Part shown: positions 52,889 through 62,191 of the stretch, piece by piece
How the letters are laid out: the number at the start of each line of letters is the position of its first letter
Numbering within the stretch: position 1 is the first letter of the stretch
Assembly (NCBI RefSeq): GCF_019599045.1
Contig: NZ_CP080623.1
Location: 1,138,501-1,202,500 of the forward strand
From: Roseovarius sp. SCSIO 43702
GTDB taxonomy: Bacteria > Pseudomonadota > Alphaproteobacteria > Rhodobacterales > Rhodobacteraceae
Direction: 5' to 3'
Length of the DNA stretch: 64,000 nt
Translations under genes and position numbers: made by a program
The notes under the pieces: model-generated
Told to the model about the DNA's origin: nothing
Seen by the model: only the letters and a program-made list of their open reading frames with translations
Databases searched by the model: none

Positions 52889-53905
52889 ATGCGCATCATG
52901 TTGAAAAGCGCCGCCGTAGCGGCATTGGCGGTCGGGTTCGCGGGCGAAGCGCTGGCGACGGAGTGGAACGTGTCTCTCTGGGGGAAGCGCCGGGCTTTCA
53001 CCGAGCATGTCGAAAAGCTGGCGGAACTGGTGAGCGAGAAGACCAATGGCGACTTCACGCTCAACATCAGCTACGGCGGTCTCAGCAAGAACAAGGAGAA
53101 CCTCGACGGGATTTCCATCGGCGCCTTCGAGATGGCGCAGTTCTGCGCGGGCTATCACCGGGACAAGAACCCGACGATCACCGTTCTGGAACTTCCGTTT
53201 CTCGGGGTCGAGACGCTCGAGCAGGAGCGCGAGTTGAGCCAGGCGCTTTATGAGCACGAGGCGGTCAAGGAAGACCTGGCGCGGTGGAACGCGACGCTTC
53301 TGATGCCCTCGCCCATGCCGCAATACAACCTCGTGGGCCTTGGCGATGCGCCGCAGAGCCTCGACGATTTCGAAGGTCTGAGCGTGCGCGCCACCGGCGG
53401 GATCGGCAGCGCGATGGAAGCGGTCGGCGCGGTGCCCACGTCGATGAGCGCCACGGAAGTGCGCCAGTCGCTCGACAGCGGGGTCATCAAGGCCGCGGCC
53501 TTCGCGCCGCATGCGCATATGTCCTTCGGCACGATCGAGAACGCGAACTGGTGGACCACGAACCTCAACCCGGGCACGGTGAATTGCCCGGTCGTCGTCA
53601 ACACCGATGCGCTCAACGACCTGAGCGAGGAGCATCGCGAGGCGCTCCTGGGTTCGGTGGACGAGGCGCTCGACTATTATGTCGAGAATTACCTCAACAA
53701 CACGATGGAGAAGTGGGGCCCGGCACTTGAGGAGCGGGGGATCGAGAAGATCAGCTTCTCGGAGGAAGAGCTTGCCAAGTTCGAAGAGTCGGTCGCGGGA
53801 CCGGCGGCACAGGCCTGGATCGAGGACATGAACGCCCGCGGGCTGCCGGGGCAGGAGCTCTACGATTTCGCGACGAGCAAGCTCGAGGAACTGAAGAGCC
53901 AGTGA
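52889..53905 (+). CDS. TRAP transporter substrate-binding protein (DctP family)
   Basis: The 338-residue protein has a signal peptide (MRIMLKSAAVAALAVGF, cleavage near ALA-TEW) and the DctP fold with VRATGGIGSAMEAVGAVPTSMSATEV, the region holding the conserved carboxylate-binding Arg. It captures a substrate in the periplasm for the DctQM permease encoded downstream. The ligand is not readable. GGGAG lies about 8 bases before the ATG. A hairpin separates it from dctQ, probably allowing higher expression of this gene. Confidence 0.92.
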   Translation: MRIMLKSAAVAALAVGFAGEALATEWNVSLWGKRRAFTEHVEKLAELVSEKTNGDFTLNISYGGLSKNKENLDGISIGAFEMAQFCAGYHRDKNPTITVLELPFLGVETLEQERELSQALYEHEAVKEDLARWNATLLMPSPMPQYNLVGLGDAPQSLDDFEGLSVRATGGIGSAMEAVGAVPTSMSATEVRQSLDSGVIKAAAFAPHAHMSFGTIENANWWTTNLNPGTVNCPVVVNTDALNDLSEEHREALLGSVDEALDYYVENYLNNTMEKWGPALEERGIEKISFSEEELAKFEESVAGPAAQAWIEDMNARGLPGQELYDFATSKLEELKSQ

Positions 53906-53957
53906 GGCGTGGCTGGCCCCGGATGGGTCCGGGGGCCGGTTTCCTGGGAAAGCCGAG

Positions 53958-53978
53958 GTCCCGGGTCGAGCCCGGGAC
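53958..53978 (+). repeat. intercistronic hairpin between TRAP binding protein and permease genes
   Basis: GTCCCGGG (53958-53965) pairs with CCCGGGAC (53971-53978) around TCGAG. It lies 52 bases after the binding-protein stop and 79 bases before the permease start. Such structures commonly stabilise the upstream mRNA part. Confidence 0.5.
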
Positions 53979-54057
53979 GGGTGATGCGAGGTCACCGCGC
54001 CACGGCCCTGATCCGGGGCCTTCCCCATCCACATGAGCAGCCAGACAGGGAGAGACG

Positions 54058-54690
54058 ATGGCCGGTGGTGCCGCGATCCATGCAGATGACGGCATCCTGA
54101 GCCGTCTGGACCGCGCGCTGGTGCGGCTCGAACGGCTGCTGGCGCTTCTGAGCGGGATCGCGGTCTTTGCGCTCATGCTGCTCGCGGTCGTGTCGGTGGC
54201 GGGGCGGAATTTCTTCAACCAGCCCTTGCCGGGCTATGTCGACTGGATCGAGCAGGCAATGCCGCTCATCGCCTTCATGGGCATTTCGTGGGTGCAGCGC
54301 GAGGGCGGGCATATCCGCATGGACCTTCTGGTGGGCAAGCTGAGCGGTCGGGCGCTGTGGCTCGTGGAGCTTCTCACGACGCTTGTCATCCTGGGCCTGA
54401 TGGTGCTGCTGGTCTGGGGAAGCTGGGCGCATTTCGAGCGGTCCTTCGACTGGAACGCGCCGTTGTGGAGCCGGGACAGCAGCATGGACATCGCGCTTCC
54501 GCTCTGGCCCGCGAAGCTCCTCGCGCCGGTGGCGTTCGGGGTGCTTTGCGTGCGGCTGGTCCTGCAGGCGGTGACCTATGCGACAGCGCTTGTCACCGGG
54601 GCCGAGCGACCGGCCGGTGTGCCGATGGTCGTGGATGCCGCGACGCAGGCTGCCGAGGAAGCGCGGCACGTCTCGGGACGGGACGAATGA
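54058..54690 (+). CDS. TRAP transporter small permease (DctQ family)
   Basis: The 210-residue protein has four membrane segments (about 33-55, 66-83, 95-120 and 150-175) and the DctQ motif INQPLPGYVDWIEQAMPLIAFMGISWVQREGGHIRMD-like block at about 60-90, which couples to the large permease. The C-terminal 35 residues are hydrophilic. It starts after GGGAGAGACG and is followed by dctM after 15 bases. Confidence 0.9.
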   Translation: MAGGAAIHADDGILSRLDRALVRLERLLALLSGIAVFALMLLAVVSVAGRNFFNQPLPGYVDWIEQAMPLIAFMGISWVQREGGHIRMDLLVGKLSGRALWLVELLTTLVILGLMVLLVWGSWAHFERSFDWNAPLWSRDSSMDIALPLWPAKLLAPVAFGVLCVRLVLQAVTYATALVTGAERPAGVPMVVDAATQAAEEARHVSGRDE

Positions 54691-54705
54691 CGAGGGGCGG
54701 CGCGC

Positions 54706-56133
54706 ATGGAGCCGATTGACATCGGGCTGATCGTCACGGGCGGCCTTCTGGTCATGGTCATCCTGGGAATGCGCGTGGCCTTTGCCGCCGCCGCTTGCGG
54801 GCTGATCGGGCTTGTCTGGATCTTCTGGTCGAAGAAGGGCTATGCCGGTGACGAGTTCGGCTGGGCGCTGACCGTGGCGGTGAAGACCGCGGGGCAGGTG
54901 CCGCATTCGAAGGTGAGCGCGCAGGCGCTGAGCCTCATTCCGACCTTCATCCTGATCGGATACCTCGCCTATTTCGCGGGCCTGACGCGCGCGCTTTTCG
55001 ACGCGGCGAAGAAGTGGATCGCCTGGGTGCCCGGCGGGCTTGCCGTCTCGACGGTGTTCGCGACCGCCGGTTTCGCCGCCGTTTCGGGGGCGAGCGTGGC
55101 CACGTCGGCCGTTTTCGCGCGGATCGCCATCCCCGAGATGCTCAAGATCGGGTATGACAAGCGGTTCGCGGCGGGTGTGGTGGCGGCGGGCGGAACCTTG
55201 GCCTCGCTCATCCCGCCTTCAGCGATCCTTGTCATCTACGCGATCATCGTCGAGCAGGACGTGGGCAAGCTCCTGCTCGCGGGATTCATCCCCGGTGCCT
55301 TCTCGGCCATCATCTACGGGCTTCTGATCATCGGGCTCGCGCTGACCATCAAGGGGTTCGGCCCGCCGGTGAGCGGCTTCACCTGGCGCGAGCGGTTCGT
55401 GGCCCTGCCGCCCGCGCTGCCGATCCTGTTCGTGGTCGTGACGATCATCTTCTTCGTCTACAACCCCTTCGGCGGCGATGCCTGGGGCACGCCGACCGAA
55501 GGCGGGGCGATCGGGGCCTTTGTCGTCTTTCTGATGGCACTGTGGCGCGGCATGCGCTGGGCCGAGCTGAAGGACGCGCTTCTGGAGACCGCGAAGCTTT
55601 CGGTCATGATCTTCACGATCATCTGGGGCGTGCTGATCTACGTGCGGTTCCTCGGCTTCGCGGACCTGCCGGGGGCTTTCGCGGACTGGATCACGTCGCT
55701 GACGGTCTCGCCGATGCTGATCCTCGTGTGCATCCTCCTGGCATATGCGATCCTCGGCATGTTCATGGACGCGATCGGGATGCTGCTGCTGACACTGCCG
55801 GTGGTGTACCCGGCGGTCATGGCGCTCAACGGGGGCGAGTTCGTGAGCGCGGCGGACAGCACCTTCGGCATGTCGGGCCCAATGTGCGCGATCTGGTTCG
55901 GGATCCTCGTGGTCAAGATGGCCGAGTTCTGCCTCATCACGCCGCCCATCGGGCTCAACTGTTTCGTGGTGGCGGGAGTGCGGCCGGACCTGAGCGTGCA
56001 GGACGTGTTCCGGGGTGTCATGCCCTTCTTCATCGCCGATGCGATCACCATCGGGCTGCTGGTGGCATTTCCCTATATCGTGCTGTGGCTGCCCTCGCTC
56101 ACCTGCGCGGATGTGAGCCAATGCATTTTGTGA
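54706..56133 (+). CDS. TRAP transporter large permease (DctM family)
   Basis: The 475-residue protein is the Na+-coupled transport subunit, with about 12 membrane segments, AVSGASVATSAVFARIAIPEM and GGTLASLIPPSAILVIYAIIVEQ as conserved DctM blocks, and the later GMFMDAIGMLLLTLPVVYP. It forms the transport complex with the DctQ and DctP proteins encoded just upstream. The length is above the FadM/DctM minimum (about 425), with a loop insertion near residues 225-260. Substrate unknown; uptake of carnitine-related or other organic anions is conceivable given the neighbouring cluster. Confidence 0.93.
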   Translation: MEPIDIGLIVTGGLLVMVILGMRVAFAAAACGLIGLVWIFWSKKGYAGDEFGWALTVAVKTAGQVPHSKVSAQALSLIPTFILIGYLAYFAGLTRALFDAAKKWIAWVPGGLAVSTVFATAGFAAVSGASVATSAVFARIAIPEMLKIGYDKRFAAGVVAAGGTLASLIPPSAILVIYAIIVEQDVGKLLLAGFIPGAFSAIIYGLLIIGLALTIKGFGPPVSGFTWRERFVALPPALPILFVVVTIIFFVYNPFGGDAWGTPTEGGAIGAFVVFLMALWRGMRWAELKDALLETAKLSVMIFTIIWGVLIYVRFLGFADLPGAFADWITSLTVSPMLILVCILLAYAILGMFMDAIGMLLLTLPVVYPAVMALNGGEFVSAADSTFGMSGPMCAIWFGILVVKMAEFCLITPPIGLNCFVVAGVRPDLSVQDVFRGVMPFFIADAITIGLLVAFPYIVLWLPSLTCADVSQCIL

Positions 56134-56310
56134 CGCGCGGGCATGGGCCCGGCGGCTCGCCCGTCTGGGTTGCGTCGGGTTGACACGCGGCGGGTTTGCT
56201 CGTCGGTATGACCGCAGGAGAGCGGGCCGAAGATTGCCACGAATCGATTTGCTCTTTACCGTTTGGTCAAATTCGAAGATCAATCAACCAACTGGGACGG
56301 GATGACAGCC

Positions 56311-57345
56311 ATGACAGACAGAAAGCCATTGACCGCGCGCATGACGCGCCGGACCGTTTTGCTGAGCGGGGCCGCTGCCGCGGCCTTTGCCGCGCTGGGT
56401 GCGATGCCCTCGCGCCTCGTGGCGCAGGAGCCGATCACCGTTGCCGCGATCTACACCGTGCCGGTCGAGCAGCAATGGGTGAGCCGCATCCACCAGGCCG
56501 CGCTGGCCGCCGAGGAAGCGGGGCAGATTTCCTATGACTACAGCGAGAGCGTTTCGAACACCGACTACGCCCGCGTGATGCGCGAATATGCCGAGAGCGG
56601 CGTCGACATGATCATCGGCGAGATGTTCGCGGTGGAGCAGGAAGCGCGCGAGGTGATCGCGGAATATCCCGACACGGCCTTCCTGATGGGATCCTCATTT
56701 CCGGCGGACGAGAGTTATCCCAACCTCGGCGTGTTCGACAACTACATCCAGGACGCCTCCTACCTGACCGGGATCATCGCGGGCGCGATGAGCGAGAGCG
56801 GCAATATCGGGATGGTCGGCGGCTTCCCCATTCCCGAGGTGAACCGCCTGATGCATGCCTTCATGGCCGGTGTCCGCGAGGTGAAGCCCGACGCGGTCTT
56901 CCAGGTGAGCTTCATCGGGTCGTGGTTCGATCCGCCCAAGGCCAAGGAAACGGCGTTTGCCATGATCGAGAACGGCGCGGACGTGCTTTATGCCGAGCGG
57001 TTCGGTGTTTCGGATGCCGCGCAGGAGAAGGGCATCCTGGCCATCGGCAACGTGATCGACACGCAGTCGGAATATCCCGATACGGTCGTCGCCTCGGCCA
57101 TCTGGCACTTCGAGCCGACGCTTCAGGCGGCGCTCGAGAAATACCGCGCGGGCGAGTTCAAGGCCGAGAATTACGGCGTCTATTCCTTCATGAAGGAAGG
57201 CGGCGCGTCGCTGGCCCCGCTGGGCACGTTCGAGGGCAAGGTTCCCGAGGACGCGATGGCCCTCGTGCGCGAGCGCGAGGCAGCCATCAAGGCCGGTGAG
57301 TTCACCGTGGAGATCAACGACGAAGAGCCGACATCGACGCGATGA
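56311..57345 (+). CDS. BMP family ABC transporter substrate-binding protein
   Basis: The 344-residue protein belongs to the BmpA/Med family of nucleoside- and nucleobase-binding proteins. It has a twin-arginine-like export signal (MTRRTVLLSGAAAAAF at about 11-26, cleavage near VAQ-EP), SNTDYARVMREYAESGVDMIIGEMF and IAGAMSESGNIGMVGGFPIPEVNR. I chose ATG 56311, with GGGACGGGA a few bases upstream; ATG 56302 is an alternative. Its stop overlaps the ATPase start (ATGA). In this operon it should deliver the substrate of the CodA-like deaminase. Confidence 0.9.
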   Translation: MTDRKPLTARMTRRTVLLSGAAAAAFAALGAMPSRLVAQEPITVAAIYTVPVEQQWVSRIHQAALAAEEAGQISYDYSESVSNTDYARVMREYAESGVDMIIGEMFAVEQEAREVIAEYPDTAFLMGSSFPADESYPNLGVFDNYIQDASYLTGIIAGAMSESGNIGMVGGFPIPEVNRLMHAFMAGVREVKPDAVFQVSFIGSWFDPPKAKETAFAMIENGADVLYAERFGVSDAAQEKGILAIGNVIDTQSEYPDTVVASAIWHFEPTLQAALEKYRAGEFKAENYGVYSFMKEGGASLAPLGTFEGKVPEDAMALVREREAAIKAGEFTVEINDEEPTSTR

Positions 57346-58880
57346 CAGACCAACCCGAGGCGCAGGACACCGTCCTGCGCCTGTCCGGCATCACCAAGCG
57401 GTTCGGCACGCTCACGGCGAATGACGCGATCAGCTTCGATCTGAACCGCGGTGAGGTGATCGCCCTATTGGGCGAGAACGGGGCCGGCAAGACGACCCTC
57501 ATGAACATCCTCTTCGGCCACTACACTGCCGACGAGGGCACGGTCGAGGTCTTCGGCCGGACGCTGCCACCCGGGGCGCCGGGGGCGGCGCTGGAGGCGG
57601 GTGTGGGCATGGTGCACCAGCATTTCACGCTGGCCGACAACATGAGCGTGCTCGACAACATTCTTTTGGGAACCGAGCCGTTGTGGCGGCTGGGGCTGGG
57701 CCGGGGGGCCGCGCGGCGCAAGGTCGAGCGGCTTGCCGAGGATTTCGGGCTGAGGGTCGACCCGGATGCCAAGGTGGCGACGCTTTCGGTGGGCGAAAGG
57801 CAGAGGGTGGAGATCCTCAAGGCGCTTTACCGTGATGCGCGCATCCTCATCCTCGACGAACCGACCGCCGTTCTCACTCCGCAGGAGACGGACGCGCTTT
57901 TCGAGACGCTGCGCACGGCGGTGGCGCAGGGGCTTTCGATCATCTTCATTTCGCACAAGCTGCACGAGGTGATGGCGATTTCGAGCCGGGTGCTGGTGCT
58001 GAGGCACGGCAAGCTGGTCGGCGAGGTGGAGACCGGCAGGACGGATCGTCACAAGCTGGCCGAGATGATGGTCGGCGCCGAGATCAAGAAGATCGAGCCG
58101 CGCGCCGCGACGCCGGGGGAGGTGCTTCTGAGCCTCGAGCGGGTGAGCACGGCGCCGCAGGGCAACAGGCCCGGCCTGAAGGCGGTCGATCTCGACCTGC
58201 GGCGGGGGCAGATCACCGGGCTGGCGGGCGTGAGCGGCAATGGGCAGGGGGCGCTGGCCGATCTGCTGTCGGGGCTTGACGTGCCGACCGACGGCGAGAT
58301 GCGCCTTGGGGGCGAGGCGGTGCGCGACTGGTCCCCGCGCGCGGCGGTGGCGCGCGGCATCGGGCGCATCCCCGAGGACCGGCACCGGACGGGCACGATC
58401 GCGGATTTCTCGCTGACCGAGAACGCGGTGCTGGAGGGCTACGCGAAACCGCCCTTCTCGCGGCGCGGCTGGATGGACTGGCGCCGGGCGCGGGATCTGA
58501 CCGAGGAGATGATCGGGAAATACGACGTGCGCTGTCCGGGGCCGGACACACGAATCCGCCTGCTCTCGGGGGGCAATATGCAGAAGCTGATCCTTGGCCG
58601 CGTCTTCGAGGCGGGACCGGAGATCATCCTTGCCAACCAGCCGGTGCGTGGTCTCGATATCGGCGCGGTGACATATGTGCAGGAGCAACTGATCGCCGCG
58701 CGGGATGCCGGTGCGGCGGTGCTTCTCATCTCGGAGGATCTTGACGAAGTGCTGGCCTTATCGGACGTGATCCACGTCATGTCGGAAGGGCGGCTTTCGC
58801 CGGAATTCGCACGCGGGACGATGACGCCCGCGGAACTGGGAGGCTGGATGGCGGGACAGGGGTTCGAACATGCGGCTTGA
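57342..58880 (+). CDS. ABC transporter ATP-binding protein, nucleoside type, two NBDs
   Basis: The 512-residue protein has two ATPase domains in tandem. The first has Walker A GENGAGKT (44-51), LSVGERQRVEI and LILDEPTAVLT; the second has a degenerate P-loop (GVSGNGQGAL) and the signature LLSGGNMQKLILGR, as usual in sugar/nucleoside importers of the RbsA and YufO types. It energises the two permeases that follow. It overlaps the binding-protein gene by 4 bases and the first permease by 11. Confidence 0.94.
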   Translation: MTDQPEAQDTVLRLSGITKRFGTLTANDAISFDLNRGEVIALLGENGAGKTTLMNILFGHYTADEGTVEVFGRTLPPGAPGAALEAGVGMVHQHFTLADNMSVLDNILLGTEPLWRLGLGRGAARRKVERLAEDFGLRVDPDAKVATLSVGERQRVEILKALYRDARILILDEPTAVLTPQETDALFETLRTAVAQGLSIIFISHKLHEVMAISSRVLVLRHGKLVGEVETGRTDRHKLAEMMVGAEIKKIEPRAATPGEVLLSLERVSTAPQGNRPGLKAVDLDLRRGQITGLAGVSGNGQGALADLLSGLDVPTDGEMRLGGEAVRDWSPRAAVARGIGRIPEDRHRTGTIADFSLTENAVLEGYAKPPFSRRGWMDWRRARDLTEEMIGKYDVRCPGPDTRIRLLSGGNMQKLILGRVFEAGPEIILANQPVRGLDIGAVTYVQEQLIAARDAGAAVLLISEDLDEVLALSDVIHVMSEGRLSPEFARGTMTPAELGGWMAGQGFEHAA

Positions 58881-59922
58881 GCCGGTGGCCAATCCGACGC
58901 TGGCGCGGTCGCTGGGGTTTCCCGCCGGCGCGCTGGCACTGACGGTGGTGATCGCGTCGGGGCTGGCGCTTCTCGCGGGGGCCAACCCGTTCGAGACGCT
59001 GGGTCTCATCCTCAAGGGGGCGGCGGGATCGAAATTCGCGCTGCTCGAGACGCTCAATCGCGCGACGCCGCTCATCTTCACCGGGCTCGCCGTCGCGGTC
59101 GCGTTCCGCGCGAAGCTGTGGAATATCGGGGCGGAGGCGCAATTCTATGCAGGCGCGCTTGTGGCTGTCCTGCTGGGCACGGGCGCGCTCGGTTTCCTGC
59201 CCTGGTACCTGCTGATCCCGCTGATGGCGCTTGCCGCGATGCTGGCGGGTGCGCTGCTGCTTCTGGGCCCGGTCATGCTCAAGGTTCGGCTCGGGGTGGA
59301 CGAGGTGGTGACGACGCTCCTTCTCAACTTCATCATGCTGCTTTTCGTCTCGATGTTGCTCGAGGGGCCACTCAAGGATCCGATGGGCATGGGCTGGCCC
59401 AAGTCGGAGCCGCTCGATCCTGCGGCGCGGCTGCCGCGACTCGTGGACGGGTTGCGCTTGCACTGGGGGTTCGGCGTCGCGCTCATCTCGGCGGCGGTCA
59501 TCTGGGTCATCCAGGCGCGCACGACATTGGGCTACGAGATCCGCGCGGTCGGTCTCAACCCCCAGGCGGCGCGGTTCGCGGGCATCCCGGTGGGCGCCGT
59601 CCTCGTCAAGACGGCGCTTCTTTCGGGCGGGCTCGCGGCGCTCGCGGGGTGGTCCGAAGTGGCGGGACTCAAGGGCAACCTGACGCTCGATATCAGTCCG
59701 GGCTTCGGCTACACGGGCATCATCGTGGCGATGCTGGCGCTCCTGCATCCGGGCGCTGTGGTCATCTCGGCCATTTTCGTCGCGGGCATCTTCGTGGGCG
59801 CCGACAGCATGAGCCGCGCGGCGGCGGTGCCCACCTATATCGCGGACATCCTGCTTGCGACCGCGCTCCTGCTGATGGTGCTGGCGATCCTGCTCACGCG
59901 GTTCCGCGTGGTGAGGGGGTAG
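58870..59922 (+). CDS. ABC transporter permease, nucleoside type (YufP/NupB-like)
   Basis: The 350-residue protein has about ten membrane segments and the BPD_transp_2 block YEIRAVGLNPQAARFAGIPVG, followed by GGLAALAGWSEVAGLKGNL. This is the longer of the two permeases in BMP-type importers. It overlaps the ATPase gene by 11 bases and is followed by the second permease after 2 bases. Confidence 0.92.
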   Translation: MRLEPVANPTLARSLGFPAGALALTVVIASGLALLAGANPFETLGLILKGAAGSKFALLETLNRATPLIFTGLAVAVAFRAKLWNIGAEAQFYAGALVAVLLGTGALGFLPWYLLIPLMALAAMLAGALLLLGPVMLKVRLGVDEVVTTLLLNFIMLLFVSMLLEGPLKDPMGMGWPKSEPLDPAARLPRLVDGLRLHWGFGVALISAAVIWVIQARTTLGYEIRAVGLNPQAARFAGIPVGAVLVKTALLSGGLAALAGWSEVAGLKGNLTLDISPGFGYTGIIVAMLALLHPGAVVISAIFVAGIFVGADSMSRAAAVPTYIADILLATALLLMVLAILLTRFRVVRG

Positions 59923-59924
59923 GC

Positions 59925-60872
59925 ATGGACCAGATCATCGACATTCTCCTTTCGGCGAGCTTTTGGGCCGCGGCGGTGCGCATCGCCTCGCCGCTCATCT
60001 TCGCGACCCTGGGCGAGTTGATCTGCGAGCGGGCGGGCATCCTGAACCTCGGAATCGAAGGGATCATGGTGCTGGGCGCCTTCGCGGGGTGGATGGCGGT
60101 CTATTCCGGGGCGGGGCTCTGGACCGGGGTGGCGGTGGCGATGGGGGCGGGGATGCTTTTCGGCCTGCTGCACGCGACGCTGACGGTGCCCTTCGGCCTA
60201 TCGCAGCACGTGGTGGGTCTTGGCATCACCCTGCTGGCGACATCGGTGACGTATTTCGCCTATCGTCTCGCGCTGCCCGAGGTGACGAGCCCGCCGCGGA
60301 TCGAGCCGTTCCAGCCGCTCGAGATCCCGTTGCTGTCGGAGATCCCGCTGATCGGTCCGGCGCTTTTCGCGCAGACGCCGCTGACCTATCTCGCGTTCAT
60401 CCTCGCGGCGGTGGTCTGGATCGTGCTCTATCGCTCGCCGCTCGGCCTCGCGCTGCGGGCGGTGGGCGAGAACCCCGGCGCGGTCGAGGCGCAGGGGCTT
60501 TCGGTGACGGCGCTCAGGATGGGGGCAGTGATCGTCGGGTCGGGCCTGATGGCGGTGGGTGGCGCGTTCCTGACGATGTCGGCCTTTTCGAGCTTCTTCT
60601 TCGAGATGGTGAACGGGCGCGGCTGGATCTGCATCGCGCTGGTGGTCTTCGGCGCGTGGAAGCCGGGGAAGGCGGTGCTGGGTGCACTCCTTTTCGCCGC
60701 GTTCGACGCGTTGCAGGTCAGGTTGCAGCAGACCGGGCTGGGCGCGGAAATTCCCTACCAGGTGTTCCTGATGATCCCCTACGTGTTGTCGATCCTGGCG
60801 CTGGTCCTGATGTCACGGCGGGCCGAGGTGCCGGCGGCGCTCATGACGCCCTACAATCGCGGAGACCGGTGA
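59925..60872 (+). CDS. ABC transporter permease, nucleoside type (YufQ/NupC-like)
   Basis: The 315-residue protein has eight to ten membrane segments, the opening GELICERAGILNLGIEGIMVLGAFAG and the cytoplasmic loop LALRAVGENPGAVEAQGLSV, typical of the shorter permease of BMP-type importers. The ATG at 59925 is 2 bases after the preceding stop. Its stop shares one base with the deaminase start (TGATG). Confidence 0.92.
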   Translation: MDQIIDILLSASFWAAAVRIASPLIFATLGELICERAGILNLGIEGIMVLGAFAGWMAVYSGAGLWTGVAVAMGAGMLFGLLHATLTVPFGLSQHVVGLGITLLATSVTYFAYRLALPEVTSPPRIEPFQPLEIPLLSEIPLIGPALFAQTPLTYLAFILAAVVWIVLYRSPLGLALRAVGENPGAVEAQGLSVTALRMGAVIVGSGLMAVGGAFLTMSAFSSFFFEMVNGRGWICIALVVFGAWKPGKAVLGALLFAAFDALQVRLQQTGLGAEIPYQVFLMIPYVLSILALVLMSRRAEVPAALMTPYNRGDR

Positions 60873-62152
60873 TGGCGGAGTTCGACCTTCTGGTGACGGG
60901 CGGCACGCTGCCCGATGGGCGGGTGACGGATATCGGCGTGTCGGGAAACCGGATCGCGGCGCTGGGAGATCTGGCCGGTGCAGAGGCCGGACGCCGGATC
61001 GACGCGGAGGGCGACCTGGTCTCGCCCCCCTTCGTGGACCCGCATTTCCACCTCGACGCGACGCTGAGCTATGGCCTGCCGCGTGTCAATGCGAGCGGGA
61101 CGCTCCTTGAAGGGATCGCGCTCTGGGGCGAGTTGAAGGAGGTCACGACGCAGGACGAGATGGTCGCGCGTGCGCTCGATTACTGCGACTGGGCGGTGAG
61201 CATGGGCCTTCTGGCCATTCGCAGCCATGTCGACACCTGCGACGACAGCCTCAAGGGCGTGGAGGCGATGCTGCATGTGCGCGAGGTGGTGAAACCCTAT
61301 CTCGACCTGCAACTGGTGGCTTTTCCGCAGGATGGTTTCCTGCGCGATCCGACCGCGCGCGAGAACACGATCCGTGCGCTCGACATGGGGGTGGACGTGG
61401 TGGGCGGCATCCCGCATTTCGAGCGCACGATGGCCGATGGTGCGGCATCGGTGCGCGAGTTGTGCAAGATCGCGGCGGAGCGGGGTCTCATGGTCGACAT
61501 GCATTGCGATGAGAGCGACGACCCGATGAGCCGCCATATCGAGACCCTGACCGCCGAGACTCAGCGCTTGGGGCTTCACGGCCGGGTCAATGGTTCGCAC
61601 CTCACCTCGATGCATTCGATGGACAATTATTACGTCTCGAAGCTCTTGCCGCTGATGGCGGAGGCAGAGGTTTCGGCGGTGCCCAACCCGCTCATCAACA
61701 TCATGATCCAGGGGCGGCACGACACGTTCCCGAAGCGTCGGGGCATGACCCGTGTGAGGGAGATGCAGGCGCATGGAATCCGCGTGGGCTGGGGCCAGGA
61801 TTGCGTGCGCGATCCGTGGTATCCGCTCGGCACCGCCGACATGCTCGACGTGGCCTTCATGGGGCTGCATGTGGCACAGATGTCGTCGCCCGAGGAGATG
61901 CGGCGGTGTTTCGACATGGTGACGATCGAGAATGCCGCGATCCTGCATCTGGAGGATTACGGGTTGCACGAGGGCGCGCAGGCCTCGTTCGTGGTGCTCG
62001 ACGCGGGCGATCCGATAGAGGCGCTTCGGCTCAGGCCGGACAGGCTGTGCGTCGTGTCGAAGGGCAAGGTCGTCTCGGAGAAGGCTCGAAACGACGCGCG
62101 GCTCAGCATTGCGGGGCGGCCCGGGCGCGTGAGGCGGCGGCACGCGGTCTGA
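60872..62152 (+). CDS. CodA-like amidohydrolase (cytosine deaminase family)
   Basis: The 426-residue enzyme follows E. coli CodA almost position by position with an offset of three: metal ligands H58 and H60 (DPHFHLD), Q153 in AFPQDG, H211 and E214 in MHCDESDD, H243 in GSHLTSMHS and D310 in GQDCVRDPWYP. The residue that corresponds to CodA Asp314 is Cys311, and His312-type context is changed (GHDD to GQDC). CodA Asp314 contacts the pyrimidine, so the substrate may differ from cytosine. The gene is coupled to a nucleoside/nucleobase ABC importer, implying import and deamination of a nucleobase-like compound. Confidence 0.88.
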   Translation: MAEFDLLVTGGTLPDGRVTDIGVSGNRIAALGDLAGAEAGRRIDAEGDLVSPPFVDPHFHLDATLSYGLPRVNASGTLLEGIALWGELKEVTTQDEMVARALDYCDWAVSMGLLAIRSHVDTCDDSLKGVEAMLHVREVVKPYLDLQLVAFPQDGFLRDPTARENTIRALDMGVDVVGGIPHFERTMADGAASVRELCKIAAERGLMVDMHCDESDDPMSRHIETLTAETQRLGLHGRVNGSHLTSMHSMDNYYVSKLLPLMAEAEVSAVPNPLINIMIQGRHDTFPKRRGMTRVREMQAHGIRVGWGQDCVRDPWYPLGTADMLDVAFMGLHVAQMSSPEEMRRCFDMVTIENAAILHLEDYGLHEGAQASFVVLDAGDPIEALRLRPDRLCVVSKGKVVSEKARNDARLSIAGRPGRVRRRHAV

Positions 62153-62175
62153 CCCGGCGCGCGGATCGCGCCGGG
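62153..62175 (+). terminator. hairpin after the deaminase gene
   Basis: CCCGGCGCG (62153-62161) pairs perfectly with CGCGCCGGG (62167-62175) around CGGAT. It starts at the base after the deaminase stop and lies before the convergent DUF1523 gene. No T-run is present. Confidence 0.45.
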
Positions 62176-62191
62176 ACGCGCGGCGGCCGGC

